64,000 bases of DNA from the NCBI GenBank assembly GCA_036874045.1, contig CM072340.1, forward strand, positions 3,983,001 through 4,047,000, given 5' to 3'. This DNA comes from Cymodocea nodosa. Taxonomy: Eukaryota; Streptophyta; Magnoliopsida; Alismatales; Cymodoceaceae. Positions 34,796 to 46,966 of the stretch are shown here, piece after piece. The first letter of the stretch is position 1; the number at the start of each line of letters is the position of its first letter. The notes beneath the pieces are model-generated. The model worked only from the letters and a program-made list of their open reading frames with translations. It ran no database searches and was not told the DNA's origin. The position numbers and the translations under genes were made by a program.

Positions 34796-36419
34796 AATGC
34801 TTAAACTACACATAAAAAGATAAATTTTATTGATGATGTTGTTCACCTCATAGATATTATATACTTATCATAAATATCTAAAGTAATATCTAAACTGCTG
34901 CTTAAGATACTATGTATTTATTGTAAAATCATAGTAGTATCTTATTGATTTTAAGTAGTTTATCAATTTTAATGGTTTTTACGATTTTAAGTGGAAGTGT
35001 AAATGAAAAACATTATATACTTCTGACATTCTGAAATTTTGATTAAATGTTTTCTTTGAATCAAGAAAAATGCATATGATCATGCATAAATTTGACTTAA
35101 TTGATTAAACTTGTAGAATAAGTTATATGTAACTAATCTTAAACTGTTAATCAAAAGTATAAGCTTATTGAAACTAATTCATATTCTTAGTACAATCATA
35201 GAAGTAAAAAAAATTGTCTGAGATTTGTGTTTTTATTGCATCTGTATTAATGGAATACATATATACTTTGCATAAAATGAAAAGTGCTTACAAAGTGAAA
35301 ATGTTTGAGAGTTTATTGATTAGTTTGATCACGAGCCTTTTGTACTTGAGCAGATAGGTATGTAAGGATTGTTGTCCTAAAAAAGGATTCTTTAAATCTA
35401 GCAACCTAAGGTCTTGATTAGATCTAGGATTGTTGACTGAAAGCTCATTACGCGGGTACATTAGAAAGCACTTGTATGATTCAAGCTTTTCAAACTAACT
35501 TTTAAAGAAAATTATCAATATTTACTATTTTGAAAAAAAAAAAAAATTTGCGCTTTAGTTTTTAGTACAAGCACAATTATTTCATTAATTACAGATATCT
35601 TTGAATCACATATAGTTTCTACTAATATGACTACTGATTTATTGAATCAACATTAATACCTTTGAAAACGTTTATTTGAGATACATTCTTTTATTCTCCT
35701 TGAATTAATCACATTGTGTTTAATGTTGTGTTTTGATTCATATACAGTAGGAATTGATTCTGGAAATCATTTTTGATGATGTCAGAATAACGAAAGTTTT
35801 TGAATAGAAAATTTAAAAGTATAGTTATACTTAACATCTATTGTCACTACAAGTATATTTCGTATTTTGATTGAATATATTTGAAGTATATTTGTAGGGA
35901 GAGGATTCACAATGTCAATAATAGATTAATATAATTCCAAATACAAATCTTGGTTAATCTGAATTAATGTCCTCTTAAAATCTTGATGACATAATTTAAA
36001 AAGACAAACAAACTATTTTAGATTCAAAGGACAAAAATGTTTGAATAGTTTAAAATGTTCTCAAGATAATGTTAAGTTTAGCATGTGTGTTGTTTTCAGA
36101 TAGTTTTAGTTCGAAGCATCCAAAACTTGTTTAAGTGTACTAACTAGACGTTATGTTAGATAAGGTAACGTGTAAAACTGCCTCTAGACAGTGTTTTACT
36201 CGTTAAATTAGTTAACTCAATGAGTTATACTTGAATATTTCGGGTACCTTGATTAAATAAACTTTATTCAATATTTATTTAATACCTAAACTTGACTTCT
36301 CTTCACGTTGAGTTATTCACCTAAAACCTATTTAAACACTTACTACACGGGCACTTAGGTTATTTGTAAACTTTGTCAAGAAATTTTTTTCCCGCTTGTT
36401 GCTGTTACAATCTGCGACG
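34796..36419 (+). other. Copia spacer between RNase H and ORF3
   Basis: No gene. About 34810-35760 is homologous to the gypsy 3' non-coding region; conserved core at 35303-35512. A polypurine-like AGGGAGAGG lies near 35900, and 36120-36400 resembles 7860-8110 of copy 1. Confidence 0.65.
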
Positions 36420-38687
36420 ATGGTCTCCAAGTTCTATAAAGGTCGTGGTAGAGGAAAAGGCAAAAGCAGAGGAGATGCAACAGGAAAAGAAATAGAGAAT
36501 AATGAAGTTCCACGCACTTGGTTAAAGAAAATATTTCGAGTGGACAAAAGGTTAGTAGAAATTTATAGTGAATATTTCTTTCCTGAAGGCATACTAAATG
36601 AAGTTAGACAAGAACTCCAAAATACTGATGCAAATGTTACATACATGGGTATTCGTAGTAAATTTGATAGAGAATACAGAATGAAATGTGCTGAGATTGC
36701 ATTTCTCGAGCAATATGCAAATTATTTGGAAAAAGGTGAAGGTTCTTCAACTAGAACTCCTAAAATACCAATAAATGATACTAGACTACATGCATTTTAG
36801 GAATAGCATGAATCAGCTATCCCTACCCCTTTATATTCAAAACAAGTAGAATCAAATATTGCTGTAGACAAAACAAAAGTTGATAGTCTTTGAAAGGTCG
36901 TAGCAATTGAGAGTGCCTTCGAAGAATTAAAGTAGAAAACTTTTATGGAGTAAGTTGAAAAGAAAACAGCAATACTTGAAGAGGAGAAACAGAAATGTTA
37001 TAGAAGAAGAAAAGTCAGAAAAATTAAGTCTAAGGAATCAAAGTCTATTGAAAAAGAAAAATTCAATGAAAATTTATTTCCAAGGGACAATGTATGTCTA
37101 GACATTGTACCTTATTGTGTATCTGATAAACTCATCAGTTCCGAACACACTGAAACTAATGAAGATAATGAGACTTTATTTTCCCTTGCTAGAAAGCTTG
37201 AGAAGAAATACAAGTCAAATATGAGCTCAAGTTTTTCCATTAGTACAAGTCCTGATGATATAGAAATTGACAAATCAGAGCATCAGACACCTGATATTGA
37301 ACAAGTTATTTTAGATATAATTGAAAATGTTGAGGTAGTAACTAGTTCACAGGCTGAATTGTCTGAAGTAGTAGATATTGAAAATGTTAAGACTCTAGAA
37401 GAGCTAAAAGTCAACAAGCCTTCTTCAGAATCTATAGACGCAGAGTTTGAGAATTCACAGCATGACTTAATGGAAATATCTGTTGAACAAAATGTACAAT
37501 TACAGACAAATACACCGGCTGTAGAATTTGTGGAAAAATTGAACTCTTAAGATTCTATAGAGACTGAATAGATGAATGTTGAGCATATTGAAGATGTTCC
37601 TAACACAGTTGAAGCTGAAGAATCAAGCTTACTTGAGCAGCTTCAAGATAATATTTTAGAAAAGGAACAACATGACATTCATTTTGAAGAAGAGGTTCCT
37701 AAAGATGAATTAAACTTTGAATCACGCCTTCAAGTATCACCTTCTTTGTGTATAGTATTACGAATTCAAGGTAATTCACTTCATTTTAGATCTGTAGAAG
37801 CATTGCAGAAATACTATAATCTGATTACATGTCAAATTTTGCATGCTCGTCCAATAAAGTTTAGAAGTTTGATGGTAATAAGAGATCTATTTGAGTTTCA
37901 AGGCCTCATTCAATTCTTGCTAGTAGGAAGAAAATGGAAGCAATACAAAGACCTTATTGCAACTTTTTATAGCAATCTGGTCAAGAATGGAAATTTTCTA
38001 AAAACTTAAATAAATCAACAGGAGTTTATATTGTCTCCTAAGTTAATTTTTGAAGTTTTGGGATTAAAGAATAAAGGTGTTGTTATGAATAGATTTGACA
38101 TGATTAGACAACTAGAATGGAACATTCAGTCTTTATCAAAAATTTCAGATGTATATTCTGAAATGAGATTAATGGAAAATCTAAATGCAGAGGCAAGGTT
38201 TATTGCAAATATATTACATGCAAATTTATTTCAGAGAGTTGGACACAATTTGGAAGTCAGCAGAAGCTGTTTATATGCAACTTATGGCCTGTTGAATAGA
38301 ATTCAAATCAATTGGTTTGATGTTTTTACTTCTCAACTACAACATATGAGTTCAAAGTTATTTTATGGTGATACTGTATGTAGAATCCTTACAAGCCAAT
38401 TGAATTTATCTGACCGGCTCTCTAAAACTAAAGGCATGAGAGCATTTAGTATTAAAGAATTGCAAAAATTCTAGGCCATGCATAAACCTCAACGACAGCA
38501 ACAATAACAACCTAATTGTACAAACCATATACAACAACAACAACAAAGTTATTCAGTTCAAGCGGAACAGTAAACCCAACTACCTCTTGACTTAGATGCA
38601 GTGCTTAACGACATCAGAAATGATATTAGGCATCTACGAGATAAAATATGTAATGCTATAAGTGATATACTTAGGAGGGGTCGATAA
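36420..38687 (+). pseudogene. Copia ORF3 with domain shared with gypsy ORF3
   Basis: Start chosen at ATG 36420 (MVSKFYKGRGRGKGKSRG); 36396 is possible. Basic start, WLKKIFRVDKRLVEIYSEYF, long acidic middle, then a globular domain from about 37860: DLFEFQGLIQFLL, DLIATFYSNL, FEVLGLKNKG, then ARFIANILHANLFQRVGHNL, YATYGLLNRIQINWFDVF, SKLFYGD. These match gypsy ORF3 (LFEFQGLLQFI, LVPYFYANL, GLKNEG, MVANILIKNVYQRQGHDI, IQINW, KKLFYGD) in order and spacing. About nine stops, several at CAG/CAA Gln positions. Ends with a Gln-rich tail. It occupies the env-like position; function unknown. Confidence 0.8.
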
Positions 38688-39178
38688 CTATTTTTGTTTG
38701 TTTCTGAATACAAAATGTAATGTTTGTATTACTTGTTTGATTCATTGAACAATACATTTTTTTTGTAAATGTGTTCAATTATTATTCTTGTTTACAGAAA
38801 GAGTTGTTGTAAATATATCTCTTATATATATATATATACTCTTTGTAATTATCTTTTTGATTAATGACAAAAAGGGGGAGAAATATTATAAAAAAGATGA
38901 TTATGATCTTAATTGCATATATTATAAAGGGTGATAATATTTAAATGGTTTCTGATAGATGATAATTAGAAAACTGATACATATATAATTATTGACATCT
39001 GAGAGATTTAGTTCTGAGAGGTAAAATTTACACAAACAATAGAAATAAGCTTAACTGAACTTAAGTCAACAAAAGGGTTTGTTGAATTAAAAGTTAACCC
39101 AATGAAGGTGCTTTGTTGAGTTAAACATATTTCATAATTGATTTAATATGGTTTTGTCATCATCAAAAAGGGGGAGAT
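38688..39178 (+). other. Copia 3' untranslated region and polypurine tract
   Basis: Holds AAAAAGGGGGAGAAAT at about 38868-38884 and the LTR-adjacent tract TCAAAAAGGGGGAGAT at 39163-39178, directly before TGTTGAG of the 3' LTR. Two tracts about 300 bases apart. No gene. Confidence 0.8.
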
Positions 39179-39385
39179 TGTTGAGTATTTTGTTTTGATG
39201 ATGTGTGTTGAATGAAAATAATCATATTTGCTCAATTACTATTGCTTGTGAAAAGAAATTAAAATCATCAATTAATACAGAAAAAGCTTACTGGCATAAA
39301 TACTTGTTTGTATTAGATCTGAAGTTATTAACTAGTCGTTTCATTGTATTAATTTCTCATTTAACTAAACGTTAAGTTAACGTGT
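39179..39385 (+). repeat. Copia 3' LTR, first part (split by G5)
   Basis: Begins TGTTGAGTATTTTG and stops at CGTGT (39381-39385), where G5 is inserted. Continues at 57403. Confidence 0.88.
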
Positions 39386-41589
39386 TGTTGGCTTGGCTAG
39401 CATGATACTAGAAAAACTTGTTTGGATCTCCGACAAAGTACTAGAAAAACTATGATTTGTTAACTTCTGTTTTTACTTAGTTAATTTATCTTTATGCCTA
39501 TTCTTTTTCTTTTAGAAGTAAACAAACAACCTTTAATACAATTTAGATATTAATTCCAATTTGTACTTTAACTACAAGTGCATAGTGTCTATTGTATCAG
39601 TGTGCAAGTACAGGTCGATCCCATAGGGAATTGCTTAAGAGTTTAGAACTGTCCGTTTGTTAACAATCAAATTTATATATTCAATAAGCTCTTTGTTGAA
39701 TTACGGTTAACTCAACGGACAAATTCGTTGAGTTATTGCTAACTCAACAGACTAACCTCATGGACTTAAGTTAACTCCACGAGCCTGTCTTTTCTTTTTA
39801 AATACTGCTATTTACAAAGGAATTCTACCAACCATTGGGCAGTTCCACAGATTGTAAATAACATCAATTAAGCTCTTTAATGTTAGTAAACACTGGATTT
39901 ATCATTAAGCAATACAAACATTCAGATAATTCAAATAGTAACCATTAAAATCTTTAAGTCTTTTGATCGAACCAATTTCAGTAAACTGTAAAACTAAAAC
40001 AAACATAAAGCAATCACAACATTGACAAAGATAACATTAATCACGATACAACACAAATAATACAATACTCAAATACAAAATACAATAGTAGATAAGTTGT
40101 TTTTGGTATTTTTGTTTTAATATGAACATGGAAATGGGTGAAAGGTGAAATGTAAAATAATCTCAATCGACAGTAAATACTTCCGTCACTACATACAACG
40201 CGATTACACTATTGAAAATTAAACCACTTACAATCCTGTCTCCTCTCCCTATAGAATCGTGAGTCCAGAATTGCAAGATAATGTCCTCTTCAACATATAG
40301 GCATCAACCCGAAGTCAAGGCTAGAAGCTTTACGATTTCCTGAAATATGAGTCGGCGCTTGGTGAAAATGGCTTCCCTTCTCGTGACGCAATCACTCCTC
40401 ATAGTGGTTGTTATGTACCGTGTTAGGCTCGAAATCGACTCGACATCTAGAAAGTATTCTCACAGACCTCCGATGGTTGGTGATTGTGGTGGTGATGGTG
40501 GTGATAACGATGGTTGGTATGATACTTTGGAGAATTGCCGATACTGCTTGCAGAAAGCTCGGTGCTCCTCCTTTATACACACTGGCCGTCCATCGATCAC
40601 ACCCTCTTCTTTTCCTCTTTTTGTACTTTTATATTTCTTCAATGGTAACTGTTTATGCTTGAATGGTTCGTTGGATTTCCTTCATTCATATCAACGACGA
40701 TGATTTCTTCTCCCTACGCAATACATGCAATCGTGGTTTTTCTTCCAACTGTCCTATTTCTGCAACCGCTATAGTGGCATATTAGAAAATAAATAGTCTG
40801 TGGAGTTACAGATAACACAACGGACTTACCTTGTTGATTTAACTATAAAACACATGCATAAATTTAACTATCCAATGCTTAGATGCATTTCGGATAGTTA
40901 CAAATAACTCACTAATATATAACTTAAGTAAATCTACCAGATCTCGACATGTGTCAGTAGTAGTTTTAATAATAAAATACACATTTCGGGGAGTTACAAG
41001 TCTAACTATCCGATGCTCAGATGCATTTCAGATAGTTATAGATAACTCACCGAAAATCCACTTAAGTCACTTTACCAGAACATGACATGTGTCCACAGCT
41101 ATTTAATAATAAAATACACATTTCGGAGAGTTACATGTCTAACTATCCGATACTCAGCTGCAATTTCAAATAGTTATAGACAACTCACCGAAAGTTCACT
41201 TAAGTCAAGCATTATGGTTTCGACACATGTCCTTCAGGAAATAATAAAATATTCTTTTAAAACATAACTCTTCGGCAATATAAACATAACTATCCAATAC
41301 ATGTTCGATCTGTTAAATATAATTGTCCGAAATATGTTCGGTATGCTAAACATAATTGTCCGAAATATCAGAAAATTTGGATACTTAACAATTTCACAGC
41401 CTGCAACTTACCGACAGTTCAGAAATGTACTAAATTGACATTAATTTCCCAAAATTAAGTAGATTCTTTAATTAAAGCATATAATAGTGCAATTATAACA
41501 TAATTGCTTAATTCTCATATGATAAGCTAAATATTATGCAATTAACCATCATTTAACCGTTAATAATATGCACTTTTTCATTCTAAACA
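39386..41589 (-). repeat. G5 3' LTR, subtype B
   Basis: 2204 bases. Subtype B carries repeated AACTATCCGATGCTCAGATG and CGGATAGTTA...AACTCACCGAAA units at about 40865-41200 where subtype A has a copia-like segment. Confidence 0.88.
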
Positions 41590-41613
41590 CTTCCCCCATA
41601 CCTAAATTTTGCT
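41590..41613 (-). other. G5 polypurine tract
   Basis: Minus strand TTTAGGTATGGGGGAAG directly before TGTTTAG; identical to 23827-23850. Confidence 0.87.
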
Positions 41614-42298
41614 AGTCCCTTAGCAAACTAAGATCTAATTAATTGGTCTTTCTAAAGGTGCTAGAATTAATTCCTCTTCTTCTTTTTTCTTCTGTTCAGC
41701 ATAAAAATATATATTCTGTATGTTTCAGTAATCAACCTGCAAATATACTTAGAATACATGTAAATTACATACAAAGTATATCATCATCATATAGGTGTTA
41801 ATTATATTATCGTTTGTTCTTCTTTTCATCATTTGTCATCCTGAATTTTCCAATAAGATTTCTAGAAGAAATTTCAACAACATACGAATCAAAGTACAAT
41901 TCAATTCAATATGATTAAGACAAGTAGAATAAAGAATTGTATCTCCATTAAAACAACTTCAAAAGTCAATTCCAAATTCATATTTCAGCAATTCTAGATA
42001 ACATAAAATATACTCGATTCATAAGATATCTATATTTCACAAAACACTTGTATCTTTTCAGAACAGTATATATATATATATATATTATACTTTAAAAGTT
42101 AATTTGACAAGCTTGAATCATACAAGAGCTTTCTAATGTACCTATGTAACAAGCTTTCAGTCAATAATCCCAGATTTGATCAGGATCTTAGGTTGCCAGA
42201 TTTCAAGAGTCCTTTTTTTTCCAGGGCAACAATCCTTACATACCTATCTGCTCAAGTACAAAAGGCTCGTGATCAAACAAGTCAATAAACTCTCAAAA

Positions 42299-42335
<37 letters not shown>

Positions 42336-42900
42336 CAATCAAAATACACACAAAACAAAGCATTAATCACATATTGTATATGTATGTATTTCATTAATAC
42401 AGATGCAGTAAAACACCAATCTCATATAGTCCTACTTTTATCATTTACTGAAAATATGAATCCATAACAATGAGCTCATACTTTTTCTGTAGTTTAATAA
42501 GATCTACATATAAATCATTCTACAAGTTCAATCAGTCAAATTAAATGTATTTTTAATCATATGTGTTTCATTTAATCTAGAATTTACATCTCAGCTCCTT
42601 CCGGACTTCAGATAATTTACTGATTTTTCATTAAGCATTCTGATTTCATTTTAAAATCGTGAAATTGTTAAAATCATGAAATTCAGAAAAAACATAAGAT
42701 ACTATATCTAGATTTGCATAAATAGTAAATTCTATAGCATCATATATAGCCTTCTAAATATAACATTCAAGCAGTTATAGATTATAAATTTTATAGTCTC
42801 AATTATTGGATAGTTACAGCAAGTTCATAAAAATTTTCAATTTTCACAAAACTTTGTAGTACAATTTTAATTCCTTTAATTAACAAACTTACATGGCTAT
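41614..42900 (-). other. G5 non-coding 3' region homologous to copia spacer
   Basis: Conserved core at 42090-42300, a 35-base T run at 42301-42335, no gene. Collinear with 23851-25120. Confidence 0.7.
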
Positions 42901-42950
42901 TACTTTAATTACCACCCCCCATACCTACATTTTGCATTGTCCTCAATGTA
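42901..42950 (-). other. G5 internal polypurine-like tract
   Basis: Minus strand TTGAGGACAATGCAAAATG then TAGGTATGGGGGGTGGTAA, 1.3 kb upstream of the LTR-adjacent tract. Confidence 0.6.
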
Positions 42951-43553
42951 AAAGATTTGACAGTAAATACAGTAATTGTAGCAGGTATGAATACAGTTTT
43001 GTTGATTTAAAATTCAGGATAAGTAATCAGTTACATACCTTATTTTGTTTGTATCTCCTTCTACATATTCCGATTTTTGATTCTGAAAACTTTTCATTCA
43101 CAAATAAAAGCAAAAAATATATAACAGAATAACATTTAACAGATATTGATAATTCAGTATCTTGTGTGGAACCCAAGCTCCTATGCCTTTGGTCGCTCAC
43201 AAGCAACCTAGTTGGTTTCCTAGAACAGATACCAACAAACTAGATTGATATTTTGTTTTTTTTTTCTTTTATAAAATAAAATGAAAACTATATTTTTTTT
43301 AAAAATAAACATAGAATACACAACATTAAACACACAAAATCGCAGCTTAAGAACATGATTGAAAAGTAGGAACAAATGGAATAAATGTATCAGTCGAAGC
43401 AAACTTTTTAGGCATAGTTCTTCTTGCTATTAATTCTGTTTTCATGCAGTTCTTGTTCCTTCTTAATTTGTAAACGTGTAATATATTATAAATTCCAAAT
43501 ACAAGTGTATTACCATTAATGATATGAAATGCAGAAAGGGATCATTTTTGGTT
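42951..43553 (-). other. Region downstream of intact F-box gene
   Basis: A/T-rich, no gene recognised; matches 25171-25801. Confidence 0.55.
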
Positions 43554-44486
43554 TCAGGGTAATGTAGCAGTTTCTATTTCTACATCTATTTCAATATACT
43601 CCTCTTCCCACTTCCATTCATTTATGTCTTCCATAATCCATATTTGAAATTTCATCAATTCATCCCACCATCTTATCAAACATAAAGTAGGATCATCTTC
43701 TTCATTATACCACATTCCTATTTGAATTTTATTAAATTCTGTAGATGGTGGTTTAGCTATATCACTCGGTATAGGTAAAATTTTTATATATTCATCATAA
43801 CTGTCTATGCTCACTATGTATAAATCAGATCTAAATGCTATTGATATATCTGTGACAAGATATACATATCCATCAAGTATGACATGTGTTTGGTTAATTA
43901 ATGATTTCTGTCCTAGATATATCATAATATTTTCATTCCAAGATCTATTCAGAAAATTATACACACTTAAGCGTAAATCTTCACCCCAATTTCCTGTAGG
44001 TCTCCAATAATATAATTTTTCAAGAATTGCAGAATTTTTATCAGAAAATATTAAAGCTGATTCACAATTTACAGTTGATACTTCAACTCTATTGGGTCTT
44101 CCTATATTCCATTCTTCTCCTGTTATAAGATTTCTTATCAAAATATCAGGTAATAATAAACTTGCATACATTGGTCTCATCTTGTATATGATTAATCCTT
44201 CATCTATCCCTATAATATGATTTATTCCTTCTAATGTATTGGGTGGAATTCTAGTAGTTTCTTCCATAGCAAGATATTCATGGTTAATTGAACTACGATT
44301 AAATGACCTCCATATGAATCCATCTCTAATCTTAGTCATTTTTGCAGCTTGTAGTCCCTGAAAATATTTTTCTTCAATACAGTCTTTAATTTCCTTTGAT
44401 ACACAACACAGCTTGCATAGATCTTTAGTTGACAAGTTACTCAGTACTTCCCTTAGTGCATCCAATGGTAATTGCATCAATTCCAT
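43554..44486 (-). CDS. Intact retrotransposon-borne F-box protein, 310 aa
   Basis: Open from ATG 44486 to the stop at 43554. N-terminal F-box about residues 3-45: LPLDALREVLSNLSTKDLCK, then CCVSKEIKDCIEEKYF; Leu/Pro start, Leu-x2-Leu-Ser, LCxLCxVSKE match the F-box consensus. The rest resembles plant F-box-associated regions (LITGEEWNIGRPN, SVYNFLNRSWNENI, IVSIDSYDEYI, LMKFQIWIMEDINEWKW). No signal peptide or membrane segment. F-box proteins act as substrate receptors of SCF ubiquitin ligases through SKP1; the target here is unknown. The gene lies in element sense inside a full-length retrotransposon whose other genes are broken. Upstream are an acceptor-like TTATACAG (44497-44504) and a palindromic array. 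It may be a captured host gene. Confidence 0.85.
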   Translation of the reverse strand: MELMQLPLDALREVLSNLSTKDLCKLCCVSKEIKDCIEEKYFQGLQAAKMTKIRDGFIWRSFNRSSINHEYLAMEETTRIPPNTLEGINHIIGIDEGLIIYKMRPMYASLLLPDILIRNLITGEEWNIGRPNRVEVSTVNCESALIFSDKNSAILEKLYYWRPTGNWGEDLRLSVYNFLNRSWNENIMIYLGQKSLINQTHVILDGYVYLVTDISIAFRSDLYIVSIDSYDEYIKILPIPSDIAKPPSTEFNKIQIGMWYNEEDDPTLCLIRWWDELMKFQIWIMEDINEWKWEEEYIEIDVEIETATLP

Positions 44487-44553
44487 TTGTTGATTCTGTA
44501 TAATACAAACAAAAATTTAGCAGAGACAAAAAATAAACATAACTACTGCACAC

Positions 44554-44615
44554 CCTCGTGGAGTTAAGGTATAACTCAACAGACTAAGTTCGTTGAGTTA
44601 AGGATTGACTCTACG
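44554..44615 (-). promoter_or_regulatory. Palindromic array before F-box gene
   Basis: CTCGTGGAGTTA, TAACTCAACAGAC and GTTCGTTGAGTTA within 62 bases, ending about 70 bases before the F-box ATG. The region between a donor-like GTGTAT (44651) and the acceptor at 44497 is a candidate intron containing this array. Confidence 0.35.
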
Positions 44616-44689
44616 ATACTATTAACTATAAATAAAAACATATATATACACTGATAGTTGCTTCAGATATGCTGCTTCATTCAACTATC

Positions 44690-45960
44690 CTACCAAAAGA
44701 GGTAGCAATTTCATTAATCGTTTTATTGACAGGATTATGTATTGCTTGTATTGGCAATCCTCCAATAGGTCTAACTTCCATTGGTTCCTTCTGTCTAAGT
44801 TGTATATTTCTATTCTGATTTTGAATTGCAGCATTTCCAAATACAAAATCCAAATGATTGTTTAATTGTTGGATTATCTTTTCTAATTTCTCTATTCTAG
44901 ATCCTTGTTCTAGTAATGCTTCATAACTTATATTCTTCTCATTTACATTTTCTCCTCCTTGGAAATTGTTGTTTCTCCAAGATAAATTCGGGTGATTTCT
45001 CTAATTAGGATTATAAGAATTTCTCAAGTTATCTCTCTGGTTTCTAGCATAAATAATATCTAAATCATTTATGTTTGCATTCTTTTCTGCTAGCTTTTGA
45101 TTTAATGATAACTCTTCTATTTTCTTTGTTAATTCAGTTAATTTCACCTCAAGCATAGTACTTGAATCTATTTCATGCATTCCTCTTGGCAATATTCTTT
45201 TATTTGCAATAGCTTCAACCGAGTTTTCCCATTATGCAGTTCTTTTTGCAAAGTTTTCTAAATATGCCCATGCTTCTTCACTACATAACTTTAAAAATCA
45301 TTTTGACAAGTAGATTCTAATAAAGATTTTGTTGAAACATCTATGCCTTCATAAATTATACCTATTAATTGTGCTTTACTCATTGCATGATGTGGACATT
45401 GAGTCAGTAAATCTTTAAATCTTTCAAAATATTTCCAAAATGATTCACCCTGATTTTGACTACACATTAATATTTCCTTTTTCTTTTTAATCGTTTGATG
45501 TGTTGGATAATATTTTTCCAAAAAAACAGAGCAAAATTCAGTCCATGTAGAAATTGAATTAGGCCACAGAGTATATAACCATCTCTTAGTTGTGTCTTTT
45601 AAAGAAAAATGGATATATCTAAGTTTAATAGCATCTATACTCATGTTCGACATTTTCATCATTTGACAAACTTCATTAAATTCTCTAAGGAAATAATAGG
45701 CATCCACTCTTTCTAATCCATGAAAATGTGGCAATTGACTAATATAATTAGATTTCAGTTTAAACCTATCTCCCTCAAAGTTTGGCAATCGAATACATGA
45801 AGGTTCATCAACTAATTCAGGATACAGAATTTCTCCTAATGGTTTTTCTACTGGAACAGCCATCTCTACGTTCTCTTTTAAAGAAAGGCTAGCTACACCT
45901 CATAGAATTTTGTTAAAGTACAGTTCAGAAAATTTTTCAGTACTTCTCTGCGATGAAAAT
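44690..45960 (-). pseudogene. G5 capsid-like gag ORF
   Basis: Same domain as 26924-28194: LPNFEGDRFKLKSNYISQLP, FHGLERVDAYYFLREF, WTEFCSVFLEKYYPTHQ, GESFWKYFERFKDLLTQCP, then RGMHEIDSSTMLEVKLTEL and NSYNPNW. Nearly open over 45291-45863, with a frame shift near 45298, a stop near 45230 and another near 45000. The zinc knuckle of canonical gag is missing between MHEID and NPNW. It lies about 3.8 kb downstream of the integrase stop and 10 kb from the NC ORF. Confidence 0.87.
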
Positions 45961-46040
45961 TCTTAGGTAGGTGTTCTTACTAATCATTTAGTGCTTAGAG
46001 AATGAGTCTATGTGCTCATAAATAAATAGTAGAAGATTAA

Positions 46041-46292
46041 TTACATACCAGTTTGAAGCTTTCCATTCAATAAATATTTGTTGTCGGATGAAGTCGAATT
46101 AGCTGCTTTGCCTTCCAGTTCCTCCAACGCTTTCCTTCTTACTTTTAAAAGTCTTGGTAACTCGTAAATAACATTCTGTTTATATATATAATGCACATCC
46201 ATAAAGTGAATAAATCTCGTTCCAAGAACGTGTCTTGCAACGTGCATCGTGGTTCCTATTTTTATGGGTATGTGTACCACTATTAATTTCAA
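46041..46292 (-). CDS. Small ORF upstream of G5 capsid
   Basis: 83 codons: MKLIVVHIPIKIGTTMHVAR, then RKALEELEGKAANSTSSD. Unknown family. A donor-like GTATGT follows AAACTG as in the sister ORF at 28235-28540. An acceptor-like CATCGCAG lies before the capsid frame, but a join in this copy would create a stop, so splicing is uncertain. Confidence 0.35.
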   Translation of the reverse strand: MKLIVVHIPIKIGTTMHVARHVLGTRFIHFMDVHYIYKQNVIYELPRLLKVRRKALEELEGKAANSTSSDNKYLLNGKLQTGM

Positions 46293-46966
46293 ATTTTGGT
46301 AACCGCTAAACTGGCGAAGTTTCGTTCGTGGTTAAAAGAATAACTGTTCTGCTTAATCCACGAACTAACCTCGTTGAGATACAGATAACTCAATGGAACA
46401 CAGTCGGTTACTATTGCTAACTCCACGAACTAACCTCGTTGAGTTATAGATAACTTAATGGAATGACCTTATATTATATTACTGACCTCGTGGAGTTAAG
46501 TTTAACTCAACGGAGTTACTTCGTTGTGTTAATAGTTGGCAACTTCTAAGTTTACTCTCGTAAGTACTTCTCTGTTTTTTTTTTTCTTTTTCATTCTGCT
46601 AGCTGAAATAAAGTTAAATCTATGCCATTAATGCATCATTCTAATCAAAATTCATTTAAATCTAAACATTATATAAAGATTTAACTTGCAAGTCATTGTA
46701 TGTTATGCAGAATTTACATTTTACCTTGCAACATGTAGAAATTTTTAAGCATTTATCTTGTCATTCAGCAAATTGTAAATCTGTTAAACATTCATTCATA
46801 AAGTTTCACAAATTATATAATATTCAATATATTCCATTAATTTCACATTCAAAACATGTATTAAAAGTACATCTAAAAATTTATATTCATTCATATGAAT
46901 CAATTTACATTACAATCAATTTAGATATTTTCATACAATTTTATACAAGTAGACGAACAATACAAT
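46293..46966 (-). other. G5 spacer between ORF3 and small ORF
   Basis: Non-coding. Palindromic array at 46356-46530; the rest is A/T-rich and homologous to 4344-4776. No LTR, primer site or PPT lies here, which argues against a hidden second element between integrase and capsid. Confidence 0.6.
46356..46530 (-). promoter_or_regulatory. Palindromic array before small ORF/capsid
   Basis: At least four pairs of CTCGTTGAG(A/T)TA and GATAACTCAATGGA-type words, about 65-240 bases upstream of the small-ORF ATG. Includes AACTCAACGGAG at 46504-46515. Confidence 0.38.

Noticed and set aside
36420..38687. Envelope gene in copia element
   Set aside because: Position is env-like, but I see no signal peptide, membrane segment or glycoprotein features; it matches the plant transposon domain of gypsy ORF3.
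42301..42335. 35-base T run as a retroposon tail
   Set aside because: No target duplication around it; the sister region at 24533-24548 has a shorter T run in the same place, so it is a slipping homopolymer.
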